Below are positions 1 through 8,892 of a stretch of 64,000 nt of DNA, in pieces (the stretch's first letter is position 1; every line of letters starts with the position of its first letter). The DNA comes from Vreelandella glaciei. Lineage in GTDB: Bacteria; Pseudomonadota; Gammaproteobacteria; Pseudomonadales; Halomonadaceae. The stretch covers positions 1 to 64,000 of the forward strand of contig NZ_JACCDE010000007.1 in assembly GCF_013415125.1 (NCBI RefSeq). The letters run 5' to 3'. A program made the position numbers and the translations under genes. A model generated the notes under the pieces. That model was not told where the DNA came from. It saw only the letters and a program-made list of their open reading frames with translations, and did not search any database.

Positions 1-113
1 ATAAGCTAAACGATAGACCAAGAAAGCGGCTGGGATACCGAACCCCAGCCCAGGTGTTCTTAGGTGAATACTCAGGAGCGCTAGAAACCGCAGGTGCTGC
101 ACTTATTAGTTGA
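1..113 (+). CDS. IS30-family transposase, C-terminal fragment
   Basis: Reading from base 3, about 36 codons lead to a TGA at 111-113. They contain the pattern LNDRPRKRLGYRTPAQVF, the conserved C-terminal block of IS30-family DDE transposases, in which an Asn-Arg-Pro-Arg-like stretch precedes a Leu-Gly-Tyr-(Lys/Arg)-Thr-Pro motif. Only the tail is visible, because the gene starts upstream of the window, so catalytic residues and integrity cannot be judged. It points toward the truncated pglX, and its stop lies 2 bp from the pglX stop on the opposite strand, so insertion into pglX is the simplest reading. Family assignment is strong; element identity is unknown. Confidence 0.85.
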   Translation, partial: KLNDRPRKRLGYRTPAQVFLGEYSGALETAGAALIS

Positions 114-118
114 ATTCA
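1..118 (+). mobile_element. right end of an IS30-family insertion sequence
   Basis: The window opens inside an insertion sequence whose transposase stops at 111-113. The next few bases (GAATTC at 112-117) probably belong to the terminal inverted repeat, because IS30-family transposase genes usually run almost to the element end. The pglX reading frame begins on the other strand at once, with its stop codon at 116-118. The left end of the element and any target duplication lie outside the window, so the exact boundary is inferred. Confidence 0.75.
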
Positions 119-2164
119 GGAGTTAGCCGTTTCATTGACAGCCGTTTGAACGGGTTCCCAGATCCAGCTCAGGTTTTCAACCTCCCAAAACATTTTGAAA
201 AACTGATAAAGGTCGCCAGCATGTAGGCCGCTTCTCGCATCAGCAAATTTGACTAGTAAATCACGCTCCGAACTCTCTGGGTTTATAAAGCGCATGTCAG
301 GGTTTTTTCTAATCTGCGCTATATTGACTTGGCTGATTGAGCCAGAAACCGTTGATCTAACATTATCTTGTATTTTTTTATTTGCTGAGTAGTCTGAAAG
401 TGAGAACGAGCTTTCCTTTTCATTTCCAGCTTGGGAGATTATCAGAGCAGGGTTTGCCCGTATCGGTGTTGAAAAGGCATTCCATCCTAGGCGCAACACA
501 AGAAGAGGCTTATGTTTTTCTAGATAGTTTTCCCGATATTGCATGTAGGGCCCTAAGTAGAGCCACTCGCCGAGAGAAACTACTGCATAACTACCATTTG
601 GCTTTATCCACTCCCTGATCCTTTCGATAAAGGCCATTGCTAAGTCATATTTACCTGTCGAATAGTTTTTCTCAATAAACTCGATGAGTCGAGGGTGGTG
701 CTTTGAAATCCCTAAATAAGGAACGTTTGTTAGGGCTAGGTCGTATTTTTGGGAAAGTAGAACAGCAGATTTCGCCACCCCCTTTGCAACAACACCTACC
801 TCAGAGCGCTCTTCATCTCTCTCATCCGCCAATACCTTAGAAATTATTGGCCCAACTTCTTCCCACTTTTGCTTAAACAGTGTTTCGTTGTCCAAGCTTG
901 CCTCAGGATTGATCAGGCTTCCCAGAATTGGTGCGTCTTTGAACTGATTGTAAAGCTTTTCAAGAGCGATTCCTAAATTAGTGTCGTTCCCGGCTAAGTC
1001 CAGCCACTCACTTTTCTTTGCATTGATCGCAAGGCCGGAGCAGGCAAGATGCAGCTCGGGCAGCTTGCGATAGCCGCCGGTGGCGGGGAAACGCCAGGCG
1101 GTAAGGGCGAGGGCAAAAGCGGCGAGCTCCACGCAGCGCTGGTCGATCTCCAGGCCGTGCAGGTTGTCGCGCAGCACCGCATCCACGGCGTCGCGGGCGC
1201 TAAGGCCCTCCAGCTCCCTGCGCATGGGCACCAGCATCAGCAAGGCGGCGACTAGGAAGTGGCCACTGCCGCAGCAGGGGTCCAGGGTCTTGAGCTCAGC
1301 AAGGCATTGTGGCCAGGCATCGAAGGTGCCGGCGGCGGGCGTCCAGTTTCCGGTTTCCTCGTCTTTAACGAAGCGCAGGTACTCCAGCGGCACGCCCGGC
1401 AGGCTGGCCTTGTCGCGCAGTTCCTGTTCGCTCTCGGCGTTGGCCAAGTCGGTATCGGACAGACGGAGGGCGGCCCACCAGGCGCCCAGGCTGTTATCGA
1501 GCAGAAAGCTGACCATATAGGGCTCAGTGAACAGCTGGGTGACGGCGGGCAACTCGTCGGCACCGATCTTCACCTCGGAACGGTTGATGCGTTCCTTGTT
1601 GTCGGTCTGCCAGAACTGGTAGACCCAGCCCAGGCTGTCGCTGGCGTGGAAGACTTCTACCGGCAGGCCGGCAAGCAGCTCCTCCAGCTCGCGTTGGTAC
1701 TCGGCAGCTAGGGTGAGCTCGAAGACCGGGCTATCGACGCGGAACACCTGGGGCAGCATGGTGCTGGCCAGCTTCGCCGCTAAAGCCCAGCCACTTGAAT
1801 GGCCCTCCTCCTCCGCCAACTCCTCGCACTCTTCCAGGGTGACGGCCACGCCGTCATACATCAGCAGCTCGTTCTCGGCCAAAAAGCGGGCAAACAGCAT
1901 GCGATGCCAGTGCTCGTAGGCGATCTCGCCAATCAGCCGGGTAACTGCCTGGGCGCCTTCCTTGAGTGGATCACCAAGGCTGCGGGCGTGGGCGCGCAAG
2001 CGGCGACGCAGGGCGCGCTGATTGTCGTTTAAATAGCCAGGAGCGCTCTCTTCGCCTACACCCAGCTGTTCCAAGGCGGCCCCGGCGGCCTGTTCGGCCA
2101 CTGGGCGTGCTTTACGAACAGTGCGATCGAGCTGATTACGGAGTGCTTTATCGAGTGGCTGCAT
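116..2164 (-). CDS. pglX: PglX-like BREX adenine-specific DNA methyltransferase, 3'-truncated by an IS
   Basis: In BREX, PglX methylates adenine in a non-palindromic site to mark self DNA and is needed for phage exclusion. The 682 residues include SAM-binding motif I (DPCCGSGHF, about residues 294-302) and an NVPYLG catalytic motif IV near residue 480, with Val in place of the usual first Pro, as also occurs in large Eco57I-like enzymes. PglX proteins usually run to roughly 1,200 residues. Here the frame stops soon after the catalytic domain, at the junction with an IS30 element, so the C-terminal target-recognition part is missing and activity is doubtful. The 3' half (116 to about 1030) is visibly more AT-rich than the 5' half. 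A type IIG-like methylase is the alternative name; the brxABC neighbours favour PglX. Confidence 0.8.
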   Translation of the reverse strand: MQPLDKALRNQLDRTVRKARPVAEQAAGAALEQLGVGEESAPGYLNDNQRALRRRLRAHARSLGDPLKEGAQAVTRLIGEIAYEHWHRMLFARFLAENELLMYDGVAVTLEECEELAEEEGHSSGWALAAKLASTMLPQVFRVDSPVFELTLAAEYQRELEELLAGLPVEVFHASDSLGWVYQFWQTDNKERINRSEVKIGADELPAVTQLFTEPYMVSFLLDNSLGAWWAALRLSDTDLANAESEQELRDKASLPGVPLEYLRFVKDEETGNWTPAAGTFDAWPQCLAELKTLDPCCGSGHFLVAALLMLVPMRRELEGLSARDAVDAVLRDNLHGLEIDQRCVELAAFALALTAWRFPATGGYRKLPELHLACSGLAINAKKSEWLDLAGNDTNLGIALEKLYNQFKDAPILGSLINPEASLDNETLFKQKWEEVGPIISKVLADERDEERSEVGVVAKGVAKSAVLLSQKYDLALTNVPYLGISKHHPRLIEFIEKNYSTGKYDLAMAFIERIREWIKPNGSYAVVSLGEWLYLGPYMQYRENYLEKHKPLLVLRLGWNAFSTPIRANPALIISQAGNEKESSFSLSDYSANKKIQDNVRSTVSGSISQVNIAQIRKNPDMRFINPESSERDLLVKFADARSGLHAGDLYQFFKMFWEVENLSWIWEPVQTAVNETANS

Positions 2165-2228
2165 GCCAATGTCCTTGTAGTCCCTACGAAGCTTTCTCTA
2201 CAAAATTATCTTCGCAAATACGTTTCTA

Positions 2229-2302
2229 TTGCGCGTAAGCATTAATTTGCGCATTGAGCGGTTTTTAATGCTCATTTTAATGCGCAGCGCATTGGCTTAC
2301 GC
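2229..2302. repeat. nested palindromes between the AlbA_2 gene and pglX
   Basis: GCGTAAGC at 2233-2240 is the exact inverse of GCTTACGC at 2295-2302. Inside these arms lies a perfect 15-bp palindrome (AATGCGC-A-GCGCATT, 2279-2293), and the same TGCGCATT word occurs again near 2247. The right arm covers the stop codon of the upstream gene. No T-run follows on the minus strand, so this is not a classical terminator. It could be an operator for pglX or an mRNA-processing or attenuation structure. Confidence 0.45.
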
Positions 2303-4009
2303 ATTAAGATATTCATAACGAGCGTGCTTGCCTCGGCCAGGCGGCTGAATTTGTGGATTTTCTTCGCGAAGTTCTCGCATCAAACGGTAAGCATGATTGC
2401 GGTCGAAACGCGTTATCTGGCGAATTTCTTGATTAGTGAGGCCAGCCTCGCCGCGTTTGGCGCGCTCCATTAAGATGCTTAGCACTCGCATTTTGGCGGC
2501 ATCCCAGTCGATACGTCGGCGGGTTTCTGCGCTTCCGTCCGTGCAAAGGCGAGCGTATAGCTCCGGGTGAATGCTCCAGTAGGCACCACGGCCACTACCG
2601 CCGTGCTCTACGTAACCTTGCTGCTCCATACGCGCAAGCAATTCACGCGTTTCGGCTTCGCTACGCTGGCAAAGACTTACCCCCATCCCGGTATCCATTT
2701 CAGCGTGTTGAAGGAGGTATTGCAGTAGCAGTAACTGATCAACCCCTAAAGATCGGCCACTTTGGCTTTCTTCGGCCACAAACTGCCGGAATACGGCATT
2801 AATCTCACGCTGGTGGAAAATTACCGCAACGGACTCCCCGATTTCACGAATCACCGGCGGCTCTTTACCCTCCATCAGCATGGCTGAATACATTCGGCTA
2901 ACGCCGAGGTTCGTCCGGTTTACCAAGCGCAGTTTAACTAAAGCATCTACGAGCAAGGGGTTTCGTGCCGCTGGCTGATGGTGGAGGATATTGTTCTCTC
3001 TAATACCCGCAATAAAACCACCGTTGTTGCTAATTTCCAGACGCTGTGAGTAAAGCTTGACCATCACCGGGCCAGCAATGCGTAGATCTAGGTGGCAGAA
3101 GGCATTCATCAATGCCTCGCGTATGGCTATTTCTGGCCAAGTGCGGTATTCGAAGTGGAACATGCCCTGTTCCACGGTGGTGATAGGATTAAAGGGTACC
3201 AACAGGTCTTCAATACGCTGAACAGAGATAGGAATGGCACTAACTCGGTCTTCACGCACACCATAGACGGTATCGGATTGCATCTGCAGAAAAGTCCACA
3301 GATGCCCTGGTACATGCTCGCGCAATGCCGCTTCGGTACCCGCCAATAGAATAGCGGCCCTTGTCAGCTGCCCCTTGCGTATCAATCCCAACGTATCCAG
3401 CAGTTCTATATCTGGTCGGCGCAGCAACTCTTCGGGCGCTCGTTCACGTTGCGCTAGGGTGCGCAATGCCTCCATCGCCACCGGGGAAAGCAGACTTTCA
3501 TCAACGCGACCAATGGCCTCGGCGGTGTAGTCGGTTTCACCGGTCTCGACGCCGATTTTGCGGCGCATTGTGCCGGTAAGTGGCTGGCAGTCTTTACCGA
3601 CCCTCACGGTGCCACCGCCTTTGGTATCGGTATGGGGCGGCATGCCAGGATGCACCTGCATAATCAGCACTCGGCCAGTGCCCTCAGGTACATGTAGCTC
3701 TTCAAAAACGGGCATGATATGCGGATCCGTTTTGTCGTAAACGGCTCGCTTTAACATATTTACGTCGATTTCCAGTGGCACGCCCAGTACGGCGCTTTCG
3801 CGCCCTTTTACTTTGTCTGCCACGCCATATACGACGGTACCGCCACCGCCATTGGTCATACAAACCGCCATTTGCACAACCTTCTGTACCGCCTTATCAC
3901 GACTGCTGGTATCCCACTGTTTAAAATCCAGATCCTGGTCTTCTAGGTCGTCAGCAATACAGTGCTCTAGTTCGTCTAGCAGCGCTTCGACGTCGCGTTG
4001 TGTTCTCAT
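2297..4009 (-). CDS. AlbA_2 (Schlafen-type) and HATPase domain protein inside the BREX operon
   Basis: This 570-residue protein has an N-terminal AlbA_2/Schlafen-type divergent AAA region (about residues 15-150, with an LDFK motif at 27-30 and a glycine-rich NGGGGTVVYGV stretch at 53-63). A HATPase_c_4-like domain follows (REALMNAFCH at 297-306, LEISNNGGF at 324-332, RNPLL at 349-353), then a winged-helix-like C-terminus. The usual HRDY in the HATPase N-box is replaced by CHLD. It starts 12 bp after brxC and is followed by pglX, so it sits in the brxC-pglX slot where some BREX loci carry accessory defence genes. Such proteins are often annotated as transcriptional regulators or ATP-binding proteins. 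An accessory defence or regulatory role here is inference. Confidence 0.7.
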   Translation of the reverse strand: MRTQRDVEALLDELEHCIADDLEDQDLDFKQWDTSSRDKAVQKVVQMAVCMTNGGGGTVVYGVADKVKGRESAVLGVPLEIDVNMLKRAVYDKTDPHIMPVFEELHVPEGTGRVLIMQVHPGMPPHTDTKGGGTVRVGKDCQPLTGTMRRKIGVETGETDYTAEAIGRVDESLLSPVAMEALRTLAQRERAPEELLRRPDIELLDTLGLIRKGQLTRAAILLAGTEAALREHVPGHLWTFLQMQSDTVYGVREDRVSAIPISVQRIEDLLVPFNPITTVEQGMFHFEYRTWPEIAIREALMNAFCHLDLRIAGPVMVKLYSQRLEISNNGGFIAGIRENNILHHQPAARNPLLVDALVKLRLVNRTNLGVSRMYSAMLMEGKEPPVIREIGESVAVIFHQREINAVFRQFVAEESQSGRSLGVDQLLLLQYLLQHAEMDTGMGVSLCQRSEAETRELLARMEQQGYVEHGGSGRGAYWSIHPELYARLCTDGSAETRRRIDWDAAKMRVLSILMERAKRGEAGLTNQEIRQITRFDRNHAYRLMRELREENPQIQPPGRGKHARYEYLNA

Positions 4010-4021
4010 GCCCTTGCGCTC

Positions 4022-7000
4022 CTACTGGGTGATGACCGGTCCATTCTGGAGGGCATCGCGTAACTCTCGACGGGCATCCTCAAGCCAAGCCTCGATATCA
4101 TCTTCACTTTTCAGCGTGCGGCGGGGTAATTGAACAAACTGAATTTCTGGCTCCATCGCTTCGGCGGCTTTTACCAAGATGTCATCAAACCGGCTGGAAA
4201 GTGCAGCAATGCGATCCGCTAAGGCATCAGGGCGTACATGGCTTAAAGTAGCCATTACCTCCTCTGTTGAGCCTAGGCTAATGGCAGGTGCGCCGGCAGC
4301 TGTAAGGCGTTTGGTGGCAAGCAAGTCGTGTCGCTCATCAGGCGATAGCTGTTGCCAGTTATCGTCAGCATCTAAGCGCTGCATGCCAGTGGCGTGTTCA
4401 TGCTCATAGCGCTGCTGGAGGTCGTTGAATACCTCTCGGAATTGTTGGGTCAGGCTCGCTAGCAACGGCTGCACGGGGTCAGGGTCGTCTAATAAGGAGC
4501 GGTGCGCTTTAATTTGCTCCACCTGAACGAGCAAGGGTTCAGCCCCATGGAGCCCTTTCGCATAATCGGCAAGCTGTTTAAGTGTTCCCCAGGAAGGTCG
4601 GCGTTGTGTAATCTTCTCAGCCGTGTCCTGCCAGGTTTCAATGGCATTGAGCAGCTCATCCTGGTTGGTAACGATCGCCTTCAGCTGGTCGTTACCACTA
4701 CTTAAGCGAACCGCATCGAGCGCATCCACATTGGGTTTTTCTGGCAGCGGAGCTTCGCCCCCCGCTTTCTCTGCGAGTGCTTGTAGCTGTGCAACAAATT
4801 CAGGAGCTTTGGAAGACTCTTCCCCAGACTTAGGGTTCACGCTGAGCTTCTGCATCACTTTACGAATTTTGATGCGCTCACCGGCGGAAAGGGTGGTGGC
4901 TTCAATACGGAAGTCCGTTTTTCCGATTGCCCGTCGATCAAGCTCTTGTGGGGCGGTATTATCTGCCGCTCGAATTTGGCCTGCGACCAACAAAACTTGT
5001 AGCGCACCATCAATGGCATCTTGAGGCCAGCCAAAATCACCATGCTCAAAATGGTCGCGTATCTCGCTGCCCTTTTTCCCGTTAGATAAGTAGCTGAGAA
5101 TCGCCTTACACACAGGATGCGCCTGAGGCTCGCCGTCGTAGCCAATAGCACTCAGCGCATCAGGCGCGCCCTGCTTCGCTTTGGCATACACTTTGTCCCA
5201 ATTGGCATGATCCGCCAGGTGAAACTTGGGGTGCAGACGCGCTAACGCGTTCTCAGCACCTTCTAAAATAGCGTCGCGTAGCGTGGCTCCGATAATTTCA
5301 TTGCCACCGCCCTGAAACACCTGGGCACCGTTGAAGGCATCGTCTAACAGCTCTTTAATGCGGCGCTGGGCACTATTTTGCGTGGTTTGCATTGCCCCGC
5401 GTGCTTCTTGCCCCTCAGGGGTACCTGGTGTACCTCGGGTTTCCAGTGTTGCCGTCGCCGCTCTAAACTCAATCAACTGATTGCGTAATTCGTCAGCAGA
5501 ACGCTTAGGGATAAAGACAAACAGTGTGGGAGACTCTGACCCAGCTTGGCGAGCATCGGCACGTAGCTGGCTAACATCATCCGACCAACCATTACGTACC
5601 CATACATAGAGCTTTTCGTTCGCATCGTTGGGCAGAGCCATATCAAATATTGGCGACAGCGGCCGCGGCACTTTAGCGTTACCGTGGGTCAGCGTGAGGT
5701 TGCCTACCTGCTGAACAAAGTGCTTACGTATGAGATCATCGCGCTCAGTTTCAATTTGATGCGTAGCATTACCCAGCGTGCTCTTATGGCTAAGAAAAGC
5801 GTCGTTCCAGGCAGCACTCTCTTCGGTTTGAATGCGGTATTCATCCCCTACTTTGATGATGAACTCACAATCATCCAGTAGCCCAGGCAATTGGCTGCGC
5901 AGTGAGCTGCTGCCTGCTTTTAGGTCATCGACTAACAGGTCGGCAATATTATGGAGCGTGGGGTGCAGGCCCAGATCGGTGTTCGTGCTGGCTACTTTAT
6001 TAATCAGAAACACAATCGCGCAAGCGCGTGCCATCAGCTGCTCTGTTTCATTGCCACCTCTCCAGCGCTGCGTTGCATCGTGCAAACGGCGAGGCAGCAT
6101 ACGAAACTGCAGTAGCTTATCTGAGAGATTAAAGTAGAGATAATCGGCCGCAATGATGTTGCCGAGCGGTTCGTCTAAATTAGTTTTTATCGCCGCGTGG
6201 ATAAGGCTTAGCTGGCCACGAAGCTGGCTGTCGGTGCCTGTTTGGTCTAGTACGCGTAGCGCTGCATCCCAGAAACGCCTGCGTACCGGCAGGATGGGAT
6301 AATCTTGAGCGAAATGCTGGGTATCATCCTGTTTATGGGCAATAGAAGACTCAGATAGGTGGCGCGAAATCTCGCCAACATTATTGTCCATTACCTGCTG
6401 AACGGATGTTTTTGCTTCTGGCTTCTTAGCGAGCAGCACTTGCCGAATAACGGCATCAACATCGGCGTCAGACAGCTCGATGCGGCTGGTGAAACGCCCC
6501 TGCAATCGCGCTAGGTTGCTGGTACCGGTAATAGCGGTTTGGCCCGTACCAATAAACATCAGTCGGCTGCCTAAGCCTTTACAACAAGCCTCTACTGCTT
6601 CTTGCACTTCAATTGAGCGCTGCCCATCAGTGCCTATGTACTGCTGTACTTCGTCTAACACGACTAACGTAAGGGGCAGTTTGTCATTTTCACTAATTGC
6701 CTGGCGAATCGCCTTGAGCATGTCGTCACTGCTGACATCACTGGTAGGCGGGAAAAGATTGCCTAGTGTTTCTGCACACACTTCCACGCTGCTAAACGTT
6801 TTAGGCTTCGCTCTTACCAGCGCTTCATGCAGCGACTCTGCTACATAGAAGTTATCCAGCTCTTCTTGCCAATCATCCCCTTGAGCCACTAGGTCTTCAC
6901 GCACCTGCTCCAAAACGCCTTCATCGCGTAGCCACATGACAAAGCGCGCCACCGGATACTGCTGCGGCAGGCCCGCAGCGCGAAAAATTACCGAAAGTAG

Positions 7001-7456
7001 GGCTAACCGAACGCTTTGATCGCGAGAGCTCGCCCCTAATGTTCCAGAGGCTGCAAACAGTCCACCATGTCGCTTACCCTGGGTAGTTAGCTCTTTGAAG
7101 AGGTCTTGTATCTCTTGGGGTAAATGGACGATACCGCGAGCAGTGGCGCCGTCATCAAATGCCACGTCTTCCCACAGGTTACGAAGCATTTTCGCCATGT
7201 GGGACTTACCCGAGCCAAAGAAGCCGCTAATCCAGACGCCTGGCTGCTGAGAAGCGCCACTGCTCAGGTTTCTCAGGTAAGTATCCAGAATGTCGAGCAT
7301 GCCTTTCGCATATTGACCATCGCAAACAAACGTCTCTAGCTCATAGCGCAGGACTGTTTGGGCGCGACTGCTAGTGTCGTCATTGACGTACGCAACGCCC
7401 TCGTTGACTAAGCGTTGCTCAGCGGGATCCTTTGCGTATACATCACGATTGCGCAT
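4022..7456 (-). CDS. brxC: BREX P-loop ATPase BrxC
   Basis: A large (1144-residue) P-loop protein characteristic of BREX systems. Its role there is essential but mechanistically unclear; an AAA+-type ATPase acting with PglX and PglZ on DNA is the usual view. The Walker A motif (GFFGSGKS, residues 78-85) lies in the family-typical WISGFFGSGKSH context, and a hydrophobic Walker B ending in DEV is at 262-270. Length matches the family, and the frame is uninterrupted. It lies 78 bp downstream of brxB and 12 bp upstream of the AlbA_2 gene, consistent with one minus-strand operon. BREX components normally found after pglX (pglZ, brxL) are not in the window. Confidence 0.9.
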   Translation of the reverse strand: MRNRDVYAKDPAEQRLVNEGVAYVNDDTSSRAQTVLRYELETFVCDGQYAKGMLDILDTYLRNLSSGASQQPGVWISGFFGSGKSHMAKMLRNLWEDVAFDDGATARGIVHLPQEIQDLFKELTTQGKRHGGLFAASGTLGASSRDQSVRLALLSVIFRAAGLPQQYPVARFVMWLRDEGVLEQVREDLVAQGDDWQEELDNFYVAESLHEALVRAKPKTFSSVEVCAETLGNLFPPTSDVSSDDMLKAIRQAISENDKLPLTLVVLDEVQQYIGTDGQRSIEVQEAVEACCKGLGSRLMFIGTGQTAITGTSNLARLQGRFTSRIELSDADVDAVIRQVLLAKKPEAKTSVQQVMDNNVGEISRHLSESSIAHKQDDTQHFAQDYPILPVRRRFWDAALRVLDQTGTDSQLRGQLSLIHAAIKTNLDEPLGNIIAADYLYFNLSDKLLQFRMLPRRLHDATQRWRGGNETEQLMARACAIVFLINKVASTNTDLGLHPTLHNIADLLVDDLKAGSSSLRSQLPGLLDDCEFIIKVGDEYRIQTEESAAWNDAFLSHKSTLGNATHQIETERDDLIRKHFVQQVGNLTLTHGNAKVPRPLSPIFDMALPNDANEKLYVWVRNGWSDDVSQLRADARQAGSESPTLFVFIPKRSADELRNQLIEFRAATATLETRGTPGTPEGQEARGAMQTTQNSAQRRIKELLDDAFNGAQVFQGGGNEIIGATLRDAILEGAENALARLHPKFHLADHANWDKVYAKAKQGAPDALSAIGYDGEPQAHPVCKAILSYLSNGKKGSEIRDHFEHGDFGWPQDAIDGALQVLLVAGQIRAADNTAPQELDRRAIGKTDFRIEATTLSAGERIKIRKVMQKLSVNPKSGEESSKAPEFVAQLQALAEKAGGEAPLPEKPNVDALDAVRLSSGNDQLKAIVTNQDELLNAIETWQDTAEKITQRRPSWGTLKQLADYAKGLHGAEPLLVQVEQIKAHRSLLDDPDPVQPLLASLTQQFREVFNDLQQRYEHEHATGMQRLDADDNWQQLSPDERHDLLATKRLTAAGAPAISLGSTEEVMATLSHVRPDALADRIAALSSRFDDILVKAAEAMEPEIQFVQLPRRTLKSEDDIEAWLEDARRELRDALQNGPVITQ

Positions 7457-7534
7457 GCAGCCTTTCCTCGACGGTGGGAGTGTACGTTTGAAGCAGGTTT
7501 ACTTAAGTTAATATAGAGGTACTGTATATCAGGC

Positions 7535-8086
7535 TTAGCGCACGCCGTCAGGTGTAATCGGCGTTGCTAGGTAATTCCAACCGTCATAGCCATCTAAAAG
7601 ACGGTAGTTATTATTTTCAAAACTGCCGGGGAACAAGACAACCAACCTACCCGTGATGTGTGGCGCTAGGCGGTCGACAACCTCCTTTACCTTCAGTAGG
7701 CCGAACACACTTCCCACACCATGCACTGCAACAACATGGTTGTCGTCAACGGAGTGTTCATTCAGCTCCCACATGAAGCGCTGTTCTAACCAGTCTAGGT
7801 AGCGGTGAATGGCCGTTGTCAGCTTGGAAGGCGATTTAAAATATGACGTGGCGTACTTTTGCTCCGCCACCCATAGGGCAAACGTATTTGTTAGATCAAA
7901 GGTTACCCATTCATGACCATTCTGCCGGGTGATCAGCTCAAACTCATCTAGGTTGGCGCGCAGCCGCTGCTCTTCTGTTTCGGGATAAATACAAAAAATC
8001 ACACGTTGAGCAGCCGCCGTATCGTCACGCCAAGGCAACGAGATAAATTGACCATAGGAGTCAATCAGGCGTTTCACTTTGCTCAT
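7535..8086 (-). CDS. brxB: BREX protein BrxB (DUF1788)
   Basis: A 183-residue DUF1788 family protein, the small BrxB component that marks type 1 and related BREX loci. The N-terminal KRLIDSYGQFISLPW stretch and the central VHGVGSVFGLLKVKEVVD segment, followed by a hydrophobic GRLVVLFPG strand, fit the family. Its ATG overlaps the brxA stop by 4 bp (ATGA), indicating translational coupling. The molecular activity is not established. It is complete, without frameshift. The assignment is helped by the invariant brxA-brxB-brxC order seen here. Confidence 0.88.
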   Translation of the reverse strand: MSKVKRLIDSYGQFISLPWRDDTAAAQRVIFCIYPETEEQRLRANLDEFELITRQNGHEWVTFDLTNTFALWVAEQKYATSYFKSPSKLTTAIHRYLDWLEQRFMWELNEHSVDDNHVVAVHGVGSVFGLLKVKEVVDRLAPHITGRLVVLFPGSFENNNYRLLDGYDGWNYLATPITPDGVR

Positions 8087-8892
8087 AGCATCTCTTCCTG
8101 GGCGGTATTGGCTTGGATCACTGACATAGCACTATTAACAACAGGAGCAAGTGCGGGAAAGTCGACATCGATAACGTTATCCACCCGACGCATCACCATC
8201 AAGCCGCGTGACGATGCGCTGGCAGCTAATGCTAAGAAGCGGTCAGTGCCACAGTCCAGCAACTTACAATATGGGCTTTGTAGCAATAGCTCGCCTCTTC
8301 CACCTTGAAGCCAAGCAAGATACAGCGCATAAGCGACAGCACCTGCCGTCGGTTCAAGGAGCGTGCGTACTTTCTTTACATGACCGCGTAGATGGCCTGA
8401 TTTAGTGAGAGTGCCATTAATATTCTGAGCTGTAGATCTTCGCGTAGCGGGGCTAAAACGTTCGGGCCAACACGTTTCGATAAGCTTTTCGGTCCAGTCT
8501 CGCGTGATCACTGTGCCGGGGGGCTGCTGGAGAATCTCTACGATTGCTCCGCGCAACAGGCTATCCCGCGCGGTTGCGGTTAATAAAGCCAGCTGCGGAC
8601 GGGCCTCGACATCACGACACCAAAAATACCGAAGCCCAGCAAAAATGGGATTTTCAGGATCGAGTCCGTATAGCTCTGTTAGGTGCCTAGCAGTTAGCTG
8701 ACGCGAGCGCCCTGAGGGCTTGGCGAGACAGTTTTGCTCACAAACCGCCGCCTGATATTGATCTGGGGATGCGTCTATTTCCACTGAATTCAGCAGCGTA
8801 GTCAGTTCGGCCAGCATCATCGTGCGCGACATGTGTACTCCGCCCTCACGTGACATAAACCCCATAGCTTTCAGCTTTTTAGCATCATACAT
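8083..8892 (-). CDS. brxA: BREX protein BrxA (DUF1819)
   Basis: A 269-residue DUF1819 family protein, the first gene of the BREX operon. BrxA proteins are small all-helical proteins reported to bind DNA; their exact task in phage exclusion is unresolved. The N-terminus has the family-type pattern in which a Gly-Gly-X-X-Met-Ser segment precedes an MMLAELTTLL helix. The start at 8892 keeps this block intact; internal Met codons at residues 13 and 21 are alternatives. It overlaps brxB by 4 bp. No BrxR-like WYL regulator precedes it; the upstream neighbour is gabT. Confidence 0.85.
   Translation of the reverse strand: MYDAKKLKAMGFMSREGGVHMSRTMMLAELTTLLNSVEIDASPDQYQAAVCEQNCLAKPSGRSRQLTARHLTELYGLDPENPIFAGLRYFWCRDVEARPQLALLTATARDSLLRGAIVEILQQPPGTVITRDWTEKLIETCWPERFSPATRRSTAQNINGTLTKSGHLRGHVKKVRTLLEPTAGAVAYALYLAWLQGGRGELLLQSPYCKLLDCGTDRFLALAASASSRGLMVMRRVDNVIDVDFPALAPVVNSAMSVIQANTAQEEML

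Noticed and set aside
1080..1711. Open frames on the plus strand opposite pglX
   Set aside because: They are antisense frames in GC-rich coding sequence, without a start signal and with arginine/serine-rich products; the minus-strand methyltransferase motifs explain the region.
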